A stretch of DNA of 64,000 nucleotides, taken from NCBI GenBank assembly GCA_964640085.1, contig CAZXFA010000001.1, forward strand, positions 124,001 through 188,000, read 5' to 3'. Source of the stretch: CAZXFA01 sp964640085. GTDB taxonomy: Bacteria; Actinomycetota; UBA4738; HRBIN12. The position numbers and the translations under genes were made by a program. The notes under the pieces were generated by a model. The model had not been told where the DNA came from. It made no database searches and saw nothing but the letters and a program-made list of their open reading frames with translations. Shown piece after piece: positions 43,039-52,277 of this stretch (the first letter of the stretch is position 1; each line of letters begins with the position of its first letter).

Positions 43039-45336
43039 ATGGTAGAGAACGCGGCGGTTCCTCGGCGGACCCGCGCCTCGATCGTCCGGCGGTTGGCCGG
43101 CAAACGGGTGCTGGTCACGGGCGTGACGGGCTTCCTCGGGCAGGCAGTGTTCGAGCGCCTCCTGGCCGACTTCCCCGACACGCGGGTCCTCCTCCTCGTT
43201 CGGCCGCAGCTCGGCTCGACCGGGCGCCAGCGGGTCGAGTCGCTGATGGGCCGGCACACGTTCAACGCGCTGCGCGACCGCGTCGGGACCGAGGGCTTGA
43301 TGGCGATGCTCGACGAGCGGGTGGAGGTCCTCGACGGGGACTTCTCGAAGGACCTGCCGACCTTCCCCGGCGACGTCGACGTCGCGATCCATTGCGCCGC
43401 CACCGTGAGCTTCGACCCGCCGATCGACGAGGGGTTCGAGACCAACCTGCTCGGCGCGGTCCGCCTCTACGAGGCGGTGCTGGCGACGAACCCGTCGCCC
43501 CACCTGCTGCACGTCTCGACGGCCTACGTCGCCGGCAACCGCAAGGGCGTGATCCCTGAGGCCACGCTCGACCACCGCGTGGACTGGCGGAGCGAGGCCG
43601 ATCTCGCCATCAAGGCGCGCGCGGACGTCGAGGCGGCCAGCCGCAAGCCCGAGCTACTGGACTCGTTCCTCCGAAGGGCGCGGGCCGAGCACGGGAGGGC
43701 CGGTCCCCAGTCCGTCGCCGACGACGCGGAGGAACGTCGCAGGAGCTGGGTGACCAAGCGCCTCGTCCAATACGGTCGAGCGCGGGCGCAGACGCTCGGC
43801 TGGCCGGACAACTACACGTTCACGAAGGCGATGGGCGAGCGCGCGGTCGAGGAGCTCGCGGCCGAGCACGGCGCGCCGTTGTCGATCGTTCGACCCTCGA
43901 TCATCGAGTCGAGCTACGCGCACCCGTTCCCCGGGTGGATCGAGGGCTTCAAGATGGCCGAACCGATCATCCTGGCCTACGGGCGCGGCACGATCCCGGA
44001 GTTCCCGGGGATCCCCGAGGGGATCGTCGACATCATCCCGGCCGACTTCGTCGTGAACGCGATGCTCGCCGCCGCCGCGAACCCGCCGGAGCCGGCCACG
44101 CCCGCCTACTACCATGTCAGCTCGGGGACGCGGAACCCCTTGCAGTACAAGGGCCTGTACGAACTCGTGAAAGAGTACTTCGAGCGGGACCCGCTGCCCC
44201 AGGCCGGGCGCGGCGAGGTGAAGGTCCCCGAATGGTCCTTTCCCGGCCACCTGCGGGTCGAGCGGCTACTCCGGACCGCCGAGCGGGCGGTCGAGCTCGC
44301 CGACAAGGTGGTCACCCACCTGCCGAAGTCGAAGAAGATGCGTGATCTGGTCGGGCGCGTCGACCGGGACAAGGGCCGCGTGGACTTCGTGCGCCGGTAC
44401 GCGGACCTGTACGGCGCCTACACCGAGGCCGAGGTGATCTACACCGACGACCGGACGGTCGAGCTGATCGGGTCGCTCACCAAGGGCGATCGCGAGCGGT
44501 TCCCGTTCGACGCCACGACCATCGACTGGCGCTACTACCTCCAGGACGTTCATTGCCCCGCGGTGACCGCCGGGCTCCGGGCGCTCTCGGCCGCGCGGAT
44601 CAAGCCCCAGGTCCGGATCCGTGAGCGCGAGCAGCTCGTGTTGGCCCTGTTCGATATGGAGGGGACGATCCTTCCCTCGAACGTCGTCGAGTCGTACGTG
44701 TGGTCCCGGATGGCCGATCTGCCGTGGGACCGGTGGCCGGGCGAGCTGGTGAGCGTGTTCTCCCGGATCCCCTCGTACCTGATGGCCGACCGCCGCGACC
44801 GCGGCGAGTTCCTGCGGACGTTCTTCCGCCGCTACGAGGGGTCGACCGTGGAGGGGATCGACCACCTCGTCGACGAGGTGGTCTCCGAGTTCATGCTCCA
44901 GAAGGTCTCGGCGGCGGCGATCCGGCGGATCCGCGAGCATCGGGCCGCGGGGCACCGGACGATCCTGATCACGGCTGCCGCGGAGCCGTTCGTCCGGCCG
45001 ATCGTCCCGCTGTTCGACGAGGTGGTGGCGGCCAGGCTCGAGGTGGTCGACGGGGTGTACACGGGGTACCTGGCCGAGCCGCCGCTGGTCGGCGAGGCCC
45101 GGGGTGCCTGGCTCCGCCGGTACGCGCTGCTCGAGGGCGCCGACCTGAAGCAGTCCTATGCGTACGCGGACAGCCACTCGGACCTGGCGCTGCTGCGGGC
45201 GGTGGGCAACCCGGTGGTGGTGAGCCCGGACGCGGCCCTGTACCGCCTGGCGCGACGTCGTCGGTGGCCGATCGAGGAGTGGGGGATGTCCGGCGGCATG
45301 CCGCGGGTCCGGTTCCCGAAGCCGGTGGCGCGATGA
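43039..45336 (+). CDS. Fatty acyl-CoA reductase fused to a HAD-family phosphatase
   Basis: The 765-residue protein is a two-enzyme fusion. Residues about 15-420 are an extended SDR of the male-sterility/fatty-acyl-CoA-reductase type: VLVTGVTGFLGQAVFERLL binds NAD(P)H, STAYVAG contributes the catalytic Ser/Thr, and YTFTKAMGE gives the YxxxK pair. Residues about 530-765 are a SerB-type HAD domain starting LALFDMEGTILPS, with an ITAAAEPFV motif and YADSHSDLALL. Motif I has Glu where DxDGT is usual. The first half could make a fatty aldehyde or alcohol. The second could remove a phosphate or be catalytically altered. It overlaps the dehydrogenase gene by 4 bp. Confidence 0.88.
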   Translation: MVENAAVPRRTRASIVRRLAGKRVLVTGVTGFLGQAVFERLLADFPDTRVLLLVRPQLGSTGRQRVESLMGRHTFNALRDRVGTEGLMAMLDERVEVLDGDFSKDLPTFPGDVDVAIHCAATVSFDPPIDEGFETNLLGAVRLYEAVLATNPSPHLLHVSTAYVAGNRKGVIPEATLDHRVDWRSEADLAIKARADVEAASRKPELLDSFLRRARAEHGRAGPQSVADDAEERRRSWVTKRLVQYGRARAQTLGWPDNYTFTKAMGERAVEELAAEHGAPLSIVRPSIIESSYAHPFPGWIEGFKMAEPIILAYGRGTIPEFPGIPEGIVDIIPADFVVNAMLAAAANPPEPATPAYYHVSSGTRNPLQYKGLYELVKEYFERDPLPQAGRGEVKVPEWSFPGHLRVERLLRTAERAVELADKVVTHLPKSKKMRDLVGRVDRDKGRVDFVRRYADLYGAYTEAEVIYTDDRTVELIGSLTKGDRERFPFDATTIDWRYYLQDVHCPAVTAGLRALSAARIKPQVRIREREQLVLALFDMEGTILPSNVVESYVWSRMADLPWDRWPGELVSVFSRIPSYLMADRRDRGEFLRTFFRRYEGSTVEGIDHLVDEVVSEFMLQKVSAAAIRRIREHRAAGHRTILITAAAEPFVRPIVPLFDEVVAARLEVVDGVYTGYLAEPPLVGEARGAWLRRYALLEGADLKQSYAYADSHSDLALLRAVGNPVVVSPDAALYRLARRRRWPIEEWGMSGGMPRVRFPKPVAR

Positions 45337-46538
45337 CCACGCTCGCACTCGAGCTGTTCCGATCGGTCACCCGCTACCTCACCGCGCGCGCACTCGGCGA
45401 TCGCGTCCCCGGGATGCTCTCCGGTCCGCTCGCGCCGATGCGCCTGGTCAACCGGAAGGACTTCGAGCCGCTCGGCCCCGGGTGGGCGCAGGTGCGGCCG
45501 CTCCTGTCGGGGATCTGCGGCTCGGACCTCGCCACGATCGGGGGGCAAAGCTCGTTCTACTTCTCGCCGCTGGCCTCCATGCCGTTCGTCCCTGGGCACG
45601 AGGTGGTGGGCCGGCTGCTCGGGGACCTCGACGACCTGCCCCAGGGCACGCGGGTGGTGCTCGAGCCCGTGCTCTCGTGTCTGGCCCGCGGCCTGGACCC
45701 GTGCCCGAACTGCGCGGCCGGTCTCACCGGCCGGTGCGACCGCGTCACCACCGGCCACGTCGCCGCCGGCCTGCAGACCGGGTACTGCTCCGACACCGGG
45801 GGCGGGTGGAGTCGGATGTTCGTAGCGCACCGCTCGCAGCTCCATCCGGTCCCGGAGGACCTGTCCGATCGGGCCGCGGTGCTCGTCGAGCCCCTCGCGT
45901 GCGCGGTCCACACGGCCCTGCGCGCCCAGATCCAGCCGAACGCCGACGTTCTGATCGTCGGGGCGGGCACCGTGGGTGTGCTCACCCTGCTCGCCGTGAA
46001 GTCGCTGACGAAGGCCAGCCACGTGACCGCCGTCGCCAAGCACGAACGGCAGCGGGCGTGGGCGGAGGCGTTCGGGGCGTCCGAGGTCGTGTCGCCGTCC
46101 GAAGCCACGAACGCGGTCCGCCGCAGCACCAGCGCGATGAAGCTCCGTCCCGAGCGCGGGGCCCCGTTCCTGCTCGGCGGGGTGGACGTCGCGATCGACT
46201 GCGTAGGCTCGCGCAGGTCGCTCGACCTGGCGCTGCGCTCCACGAGGGCCGGCGGCCGCGTGGTGGTCTCGGGGATCCCCGTGGCCGGTGCGGACCTCAC
46301 GCCGCTGTGGTTCCGCGAGCTCGAGCTCGTCGGCGCCTACACCGGCGGCATGGAGAAGATCGGCAAGGAGCGACGTCGGTCGTTCGACGTCGCGATCGAG
46401 CTCGCGTCGGCGAACCCCATCGAGGGGATCGTCGGCGCGACGTACCCGCTCCGGCGGTGGCGCGAGGCGATCGACCACGCGTTCGGCGCCGGGCGGCTGG
46501 GGACGCTGAAGGTGGCGTTCGACCCGAGGCAGGACTGA
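45333..46538 (+). CDS. Zinc-dependent alcohol dehydrogenase
   Basis: The 401-residue medium-chain dehydrogenase has the catalytic zinc region GICGSDLAT and GHEVVG. A structural-zinc-like cysteine set lies in CLARGLDPCPNCAAGLTGRC, and the Rossmann motif is VLIVGAGTVGVLTLLAV. An N-terminal extension of about 30 residues precedes the fold. In this operon it may interconvert a fatty aldehyde and alcohol, or a polyol head group, made or used by the reductase. Coupled to the reductase by a 4-bp overlap. Confidence 0.88.
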   Translation: MTTLALELFRSVTRYLTARALGDRVPGMLSGPLAPMRLVNRKDFEPLGPGWAQVRPLLSGICGSDLATIGGQSSFYFSPLASMPFVPGHEVVGRLLGDLDDLPQGTRVVLEPVLSCLARGLDPCPNCAAGLTGRCDRVTTGHVAAGLQTGYCSDTGGGWSRMFVAHRSQLHPVPEDLSDRAAVLVEPLACAVHTALRAQIQPNADVLIVGAGTVGVLTLLAVKSLTKASHVTAVAKHERQRAWAEAFGASEVVSPSEATNAVRRSTSAMKLRPERGAPFLLGGVDVAIDCVGSRRSLDLALRSTRAGGRVVVSGIPVAGADLTPLWFRELELVGAYTGGMEKIGKERRRSFDVAIELASANPIEGIVGATYPLRRWREAIDHAFGAGRLGTLKVAFDPRQD

Positions 46539-46551
46539 CACCGAGGAGGCT

Positions 46552-46588
46552 TCGGGCTCAAGCAGCGAGCGGAGCGAGCGTAGCCCGA
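46552..46588 (+). repeat. Inverted repeat before the LarA-like gene
   Basis: TCGGGCT at 46552-46558 pairs with AGCCCGA at 46582-46588 across a 23-nt loop that contains GAGCGGAGCGAGC. It ends 3 nt before the TAGGAGG ribosome binding site. In RNA it could tune translation of the downstream gene or protect a processed 5' end. Confidence 0.4.
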
Positions 46589-46601
46589 GATAGGAGGAAG
46601 C

Positions 46602-48188
46602 GTGGGCAGACCCGGATTCGTGCTGGAGGTGGATGAGCGGACGCCGCCGCTCCTGGTGCACGAGGGCGAGGGGTTCCGGCTCCAGAAGTTCCCACTGGGC
46701 TCGCGCGTGATCTATCCGCCGGACTCGCTCCCCGCGATCCGCGACGTCCGCGGCGCGATCCGGCACGCGCTCCAGCACCCGCACGGGAGCGAGCCGCTGC
46801 GCGAGCTGCTCAAGCCGGGGATGAAGCTCACGATCGCGATCGACGACATCTCGCTCCCGCTGCCCCCGATGCAGAGCCCCGACGTCCGCCAGCTGATCCT
46901 CGAGGAGGTGATCGAGCTCGCGGCCCGGCGGGGCGTCGAGGACCTGAAGCTGTACATGGCGAACTCGCTCCACCGGCGGATGACCAGCTCGGAGATCCAG
47001 CACGCGATCGGCGAACGCGTGCACCGCTCCTTCTACCCGAAGGACCTGAAGAACTTCGACGCCGAGGACCCCGGCAACCTCGCCTTCGTCGGCACCACGG
47101 ACCAGGGCGAGGAGGTCGAGATCCTCGAGCGGGCGATGGAGTCGGACCTGCTGATCTACGTGAACATCAACCTGGTCGCGATGGATGGGGGCCACAAGTC
47201 GGTCCCCATCGGCCTCGCCGGCTACCGGAGCGTCCGGCACCACCACAACGTCCACACGATGCTGCACTCCAAGTCCTATATGGACCCGCGGCCGGGGGTG
47301 AGCGCGATCCACGACTCGTGCCGGCGGATGGGGCAGGTGCTGAAGGACGCGGGCTTGCGGATCTTCACCATCGAGACCACGCTGAACAACAAGACGTTCC
47401 CCGAGCCGTTCGGGTTCATGAACAAGCGCGAGTGGGAGTGGTCGCTGCTCGAGCAGGGCACCTACCTCGCGGCCAAGAAGGCGAACGACATGGCGCCGGC
47501 GGCCGCCCGGCACCAGGTCTGGATGCGGATCAAGGCGCCCTACGGCGTCACCGGGATCAACGCGGGGGACACCGACCTCGTGCACGAGCGCACGCTCGCG
47601 AAGCTGCACGAGCAGCAGCTGGTCGAGGTGAACGGCCAGAGCGACGTGATGGTGATCGGGTTGCCGTACCTGGGACCGTACAACGTGAACTCGATCATGA
47701 ACCCGATCCTCGTCCACTGCCTGGGGCTCGGGTACCTGTTCAACATGTACCGGAACCAGCCGGTCGTCCGGCCGGGCGGTGCGATGATCCTGTTCCACCC
47801 GATGCCGAACGACTTCCACCAGGTCCACCACCCCTCGTACGTCGACTTCTTCGAGGAGGTCCTGGCCGAGACGAACGACCCCTCAACGATCGAGTCGAAG
47901 TTCGAGGAGCGGTACGCGACTGACCCCTGGTACATCCACCTGTACCGGAAGAGCTACGCCTACCACGGCGTGCACCCGTTCTACATGTGGTATTGGGGCG
48001 CCCACGCGCTCGACTACCTGGGCGACGTGATCGTGGTGGGGGGCGACCCGAAGACCTGCGCGCGCCTCGGGTACCGCTCGGCGTCGAGACTCCGCGACGC
48101 GCTCGAGATGGCGGGTGAGACGGTGGGGCGCTCGCCCTCGATCAGCTACCTGCACGTGCCGCCGCTCACGATCGCCGAGGTACGCTGA
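46602..48188 (+). CDS. LarA-like (DUF2088) nickel-pincer family protein
   Basis: The 528-residue protein resembles the N-terminal domain of LarA, the lactate racemase that uses a nickel-pincer nucleotide. Comparable stretches are IDDISLPLPPM near residue 82, NSLHRRMTSSEI near 120, and GGHKSVPIGLAGYRSVRHHHN near 200. From memory of LarA, its cofactor lysine and nickel-binding histidine are 16 residues apart, and the same Lys-to-His spacing is seen here. One catalytic His ten residues before the lysine is not. It is about 100 residues longer than LarA. The reaction is unknown. The GTG has an AGGAGG site 4 nt upstream. Confidence 0.75.
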   Translation: MGRPGFVLEVDERTPPLLVHEGEGFRLQKFPLGSRVIYPPDSLPAIRDVRGAIRHALQHPHGSEPLRELLKPGMKLTIAIDDISLPLPPMQSPDVRQLILEEVIELAARRGVEDLKLYMANSLHRRMTSSEIQHAIGERVHRSFYPKDLKNFDAEDPGNLAFVGTTDQGEEVEILERAMESDLLIYVNINLVAMDGGHKSVPIGLAGYRSVRHHHNVHTMLHSKSYMDPRPGVSAIHDSCRRMGQVLKDAGLRIFTIETTLNNKTFPEPFGFMNKREWEWSLLEQGTYLAAKKANDMAPAAARHQVWMRIKAPYGVTGINAGDTDLVHERTLAKLHEQQLVEVNGQSDVMVIGLPYLGPYNVNSIMNPILVHCLGLGYLFNMYRNQPVVRPGGAMILFHPMPNDFHQVHHPSYVDFFEEVLAETNDPSTIESKFEERYATDPWYIHLYRKSYAYHGVHPFYMWYWGAHALDYLGDVIVVGGDPKTCARLGYRSASRLRDALEMAGETVGRSPSISYLHVPPLTIAEVR

Positions 48189-49096
48189 TGGGCAAGCTGA
48201 CCGACGAGATTCGCGACGTCGCGAAGGGCTGGCGCTGGGGCCGCCGGACGATGATTCCCCGCTCTGCCGAGGAATCCACGCCGCCGCCCAAGCGCTGGGA
48301 CTTCCCGACGGACTGGGCCCGGACCCCGGCGGCGGGGGTGGCCCGTGACGCGATCCTCGACGTCGGGCTGCGCTCGATCATCTGGAACGAGACCTCGCCC
48401 GAGGTCTTCGGCCTGGACAACCTCGACGGGCTGAAGGGCCCGGTGATGTTCATCAGCAACCACTCGAGCCACCTCGACGCGTCGCTGATCATGATCACGC
48501 TGCCGCCGTCCTGGCGCGAGAAGACCGCGACCGCCGCAGCGAAGGACTACTTCTTCGACGTGTGGTGGCGCTCGGCGTTCACCGCGCTCGTGTACGCGGG
48601 GTTCCCGGTCGAACGAGGCGCCGGCCAGCGCGCGACCGCGAAGGCGAAGGAGCTGATCCGCGACGGCTGGAACATCATCGTGTTCCCCGAGGGGACCCGG
48701 TCGACCGATGGGTGGCTCCAGCGGTTCCGGCACGGGACCTCGCGTCTGGCGATCGAGATGGTGATGCCGGTGGTGCCGATCGCGATCGTCGGCGCGTACG
48801 AGGCGATGCCGAAGGGCCGGTCGTGGCCGAAGCGAGGGCGGCCGCCGATCCGGGTCCGCTACGGGCGACCGCTGTTCCCCGGCGAGGGCGAGAGCCACCA
48901 GGAGCTGTCGCTCCGGATGCAGCAGGCGGTCGCGGAGCTGTTCGACGAGGATCGGAGCTCGTGGTGGGAGGCCAAGCGTCGGGCCGCCCGTGGCGAGACC
49001 CCGAGGCTCAGCGGGCCCAGTGGGCCGGGCTGGCTACGGACCTGGGAGGGGACGCGCCCGATCCGCCGCAGCGGGAAGCCGCCGGTCTGGAAGTGA
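48188..49096 (+). CDS. 1-acyl-glycerol-3-phosphate acyltransferase-like protein
   Basis: The 302-residue PlsC-family acyltransferase has the catalytic NHSSHLD and the substrate motif FPEGTRS, spaced as in the family, and a VPIAIVGAYEAMP stretch after them. It would transfer a fatty acyl group to a hydroxyl of a lipid or glycerol phosphate. There is a basic, proline-rich N-terminal extension of about 70 residues and a C-terminal tail rich in Arg, Gly and Trp. It starts on the last base of the LarA-like gene. Confidence 0.9.
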   Translation: MGKLTDEIRDVAKGWRWGRRTMIPRSAEESTPPPKRWDFPTDWARTPAAGVARDAILDVGLRSIIWNETSPEVFGLDNLDGLKGPVMFISNHSSHLDASLIMITLPPSWREKTATAAAKDYFFDVWWRSAFTALVYAGFPVERGAGQRATAKAKELIRDGWNIIVFPEGTRSTDGWLQRFRHGTSRLAIEMVMPVVPIAIVGAYEAMPKGRSWPKRGRPPIRVRYGRPLFPGEGESHQELSLRMQQAVAELFDEDRSSWWEAKRRAARGETPRLSGPSGPGWLRTWEGTRPIRRSGKPPVWK

Positions 49097-49100
49097 TCGC

Positions 49101-49706
49101 GTGACCCGGACCGGCGGCGAGAGGCGCCGGCACGCGCTGATCGAGGAGGCGATCCGCGCGTTCGGCCGCGACGGGTACCACGGCGCGAGCCTGGACCAGA
49201 TCGCTCGGGCTTGCGATATCCGCAAGCAGACGCTCCTGTACTACTTCCCGACCAAGGACAAGCTGCTCGAGGCGTGCCTCCAGGCCGCCGGCGAACGTGT
49301 GGCGCAGGAGATCGCGGAGGCCCTCGAGGGCAAGGAGAGCTACTGGGACCGAGCCGAGGCCGTGATCCACGCGGTGTTCCGGCTCGCCGAGGAGTGGCCC
49401 GAGTTCCCGATGTTCGTCCGCGAGGCGGCCAGGCTCGGGGCCGAGGGGTTCGAGCGGTTCGCGAGCGTGATCGACCCGCTGCGGAAGCGGGCGGTGGACT
49501 TCCTCCAGGCCGGGATGGACGCTGGCGAGATCCGGGAGCAGGACCCCGCGCTGCTGCTGTTCATGCTGTACACGGCGGTCGTGGGTTCGCTCACCGAGGC
49601 GAGCGTGCTGAACGCCGTGGTGGGGAAGGACAAGAGTCGAGCGTCGCTCAGGCGCCGAGAGCGTGAGGTCCAGGCGTTCGTGAGGAGCGCGCTGCAGACC
49701 GCATAG
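49101..49706 (+). CDS. TetR-family regulator of the acyl-CoA reductase operon
   Basis: The 201-residue protein has a TetR N-terminal DNA-binding domain (ALIEEAIRAFGRDGYHGASLDQIARACDIRKQTLLYYFPTKDKLLEACL is the family pattern in residues about 10-55) and a helical ligand-binding part. It follows the acyltransferase gene after 4 bp and ends the operon. The inverted repeat in the operon promoter is its probable binding site, with an acyl-CoA or other lipid as likely effector. GTG start; upstream codons belong to the previous gene. Confidence 0.88.
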   Translation: MTRTGGERRRHALIEEAIRAFGRDGYHGASLDQIARACDIRKQTLLYYFPTKDKLLEACLQAAGERVAQEIAEALEGKESYWDRAEAVIHAVFRLAEEWPEFPMFVREAARLGAEGFERFASVIDPLRKRAVDFLQAGMDAGEIREQDPALLLFMLYTAVVGSLTEASVLNAVVGKDKSRASLRRREREVQAFVRSALQTA

Positions 49707-50020
49707 CAGCAGGCTCGCGCCGAGGGGCGATGGCTTCCCCAGTGGTTGGGCAGCGCCCGAGGGCGCTACGGCTTCTCCGATCCCCATGTCCCGTCCATCG
49801 CATGACACGTCAGGAGATAGGGGACGCCAGAACGACACCCCCCGAAGAAGACCGCCGGTCCGCGCAGCCCGACGTTCAGAACGAGACAGGGCGGCACGCT
49901 GGGCCGTGGCGACTTGTGAGCTTCGTCACCGTGCGGATTCTCCCGGCTTACCGCCTGGCGCCCTCGAGCGAGCCGGCCTAAGCTGAACGAGTCGATCCGT
50001 CACGGAAGAGAGGATTGGGC
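49707..50020. other. Intergenic region after the lipid operon
   Basis: No convincing gene. A compact hairpin, AGCGCC-CGAG-GGCGCT at 49752-49767, may end the operon transcript, though no U-tract follows. An open frame of 83 codons (49730-49981) lacks a ribosome binding site and shows no domain. Confidence 0.4.
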
Positions 50021-50416
50021 GTGTCTACAGATCAGAACAGATCCGTCGTCCGTCGGTTCATCACCGAGGTGTTGGCTGGCGGCGATGTCGACCTCGTCGA
50101 CGGATTGCTGGCGCCGAACTACGTGAACCGTGCGATGGGAACCGACCTCGCGGCCTTCAAGGCGATGCTCACTGGCCTGGCCGCTGCCCTCCCAAGCCGA
50201 CGGTTCGATATCGAGGACTTGGTAGCCGAAGGGGACGCGGTGGTGGCTCGCTACACCTCCGACATGACCGACGCGACCGGGAAGGCGATCTCGATGCGAG
50301 GCCTGACCTACTACCGGCTCGCGGACGGCAGGATCGTGGAGGACGACCCGCACACGACGCCGGACATGACGCAACTGGTCGGGGATCTGATGGCCGGTGT
50401 AGGGCCAGTCGACTGA
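50021..50416 (+). CDS. SnoaL-like polyketide-cyclase-fold protein
   Basis: The 131-residue protein is of the NTF2/SnoaL fold: NRSVVRRFITEVLAGGDVDLVDGLLAPNYVNR is the characteristic opening, followed by a cone of beta strands (GDAVVARYTSDMTDATGKAISMRGLTYYRLADGRIVED). Members are cyclases, hydrolases or binding proteins and the role here is unknown. The GTG has AGAGAGGA 6 nt upstream; a TTG six bases earlier is less likely. Codon use is slightly less G+C-rich than its neighbours. Confidence 0.82.
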   Translation: MSTDQNRSVVRRFITEVLAGGDVDLVDGLLAPNYVNRAMGTDLAAFKAMLTGLAAALPSRRFDIEDLVAEGDAVVARYTSDMTDATGKAISMRGLTYYRLADGRIVEDDPHTTPDMTQLVGDLMAGVGPVD

Positions 50417-50509
50417 GTTGCCTGCCACGCCCCTCAAAACGGTGACGAAGCCTCCCGGCGAGCCGTGGACGAGCTCCTCCCCGACGACGGCGGTGGGCTT
50501 GGGTCGCCG

Positions 50510-51199
50510 TTAGGATTCCGCGCGGAGGCGCTCGAGCCCGTCGAGGATCAGATCGAGCGCGAACTCGAACTCGAACTGGTCGTCGCACCCCCCGCCGACC
50601 ACCGAACCGCCCTCGTCGTGTGTGACGGTCGCCACCGGGATCAGCTTGGCGATGTTCGGGTAGACGTCGGCCATCAGCGTCCACATCTCGGCCGCCTCGT
50701 CCGCGGGCATGCTCGACGTGTCGTCGAAGAGCTCCTGCGAGAAGCCGAGGATCCGGCTCCCCATCACGTGCATCGCGTGGTGCATCAGGTCGATCGAGAA
50801 GCCGCCGGCGAGGAAGATGCCCATCATCGAGTCCAGGTAGGCGACGACGGTCGGCGTCGGCTCGCCGCGGGATTCGAGCACGCGGGAGGCCCACGGGTGC
50901 CGCAGCAGCGCGCGGCGGGCGGAGAGGATCCGCTCGCGCATCGTCGCCTTCCAGTCCGCGCCCTCGATCGGCGCGTCGATCTCGCCGACGACGGCGTCGA
51001 TCATCCCGTCGAGGAGCTCGTCCTTGTTGGCGACGTGCTTGTAGAGCGCCATCGGCACGACTTCGAGTTCCTGGGCGATCCGCCGCATGCTGATCGACTC
51101 GACCCCGCCCGCATCTGCGAGGGCCACCGCTGTCCGGAGGATCCGGTCACGGCTCAGCGGCTCGCGTTCACGGGTCTCGACCTCGGCCTTCGCGCTCAT
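50510..51199 (-). CDS. TetR-family transcriptional regulator
   Basis: The 229-residue protein has an N-terminal helix-turn-helix (RDRILRTAVALADAGG ... MRRIAQELEVVPMALYKHVANKDELLDGM) close to classical TetR and a TetR_C-type helical domain. It is divergent from an oxidoreductase gene, and the 107 bp between them holds two perfect operators. The ATG was chosen because GGAGAGGTGGC precedes it; an upstream ATG would lie inside the operator. Confidence 0.9.
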   Translation of the reverse strand: MSAKAEVETREREPLSRDRILRTAVALADAGGVESISMRRIAQELEVVPMALYKHVANKDELLDGMIDAVVGEIDAPIEGADWKATMRERILSARRALLRHPWASRVLESRGEPTPTVVAYLDSMMGIFLAGGFSIDLMHHAMHVMGSRILGFSQELFDDTSSMPADEAAEMWTLMADVYPNIAKLIPVATVTHDEGGSVVGGGCDDQFEFEFALDLILDGLERLRAES

Positions 51200-51225
51200 G
51201 CCACCTCTCCAGGGCCGAACGGACC

Positions 51226-51255
51226 TTGACAAGTGTACGACGTACACCCTAGGGT
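51226..51255 (+). promoter_or_regulatory. Promoter of the oxidoreductase gene
   Basis: TTGACA at 51226-51231 matches the -35 consensus, and TAGGGT at 51250-51255 lies 18 bp further. The -10 region ACCCTAGGGT is itself palindromic and could serve the divergent regulator gene too. Operator 1 fills the spacer. Confidence 0.6.
51233..51247. promoter_or_regulatory. TetR operator 1
   Basis: Perfect inverted repeat GTGTACGACGTACAC with 7-bp arms about one central base, located between the -35 and -10 boxes, where a bound repressor would block RNA polymerase. Confidence 0.75.
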
Positions 51256-51263
51256 GGTCGCAA

Positions 51264-51280
51264 GGTGTACGCCGTACACC
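51264..51280. promoter_or_regulatory. TetR operator 2
   Basis: Perfect inverted repeat GGTGTACGCCGTACACC with 8-bp arms. Its core equals operator 1 except for the centre base. Centres are 32 bp apart, about three helical turns, so two repressor dimers could lie on the same face. It covers the probable transcript start. Confidence 0.75.
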
Positions 51281-51306
51281 GGCCTGGAGCTGGAGGGGAG
51301 CGAACG

Positions 51307-52269
<963 letters not shown>

Positions 52270-52277
52270 CCCGTGCG

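Noticed and set aside
45156..47831. Minus-strand open frame of 891 codons under the dehydrogenase and LarA-like genes
   Set aside because: Its product is an Arg/His/Asp-rich sequence without motifs. Both plus-strand genes have clear family signatures and operon spacing.
49730..49981. Possible 83-codon gene between the TetR gene and the SnoaL-like gene
   Set aside because: No ribosome binding site, no recognisable domain, and a biased amino acid content typical of random G+C-rich frames.
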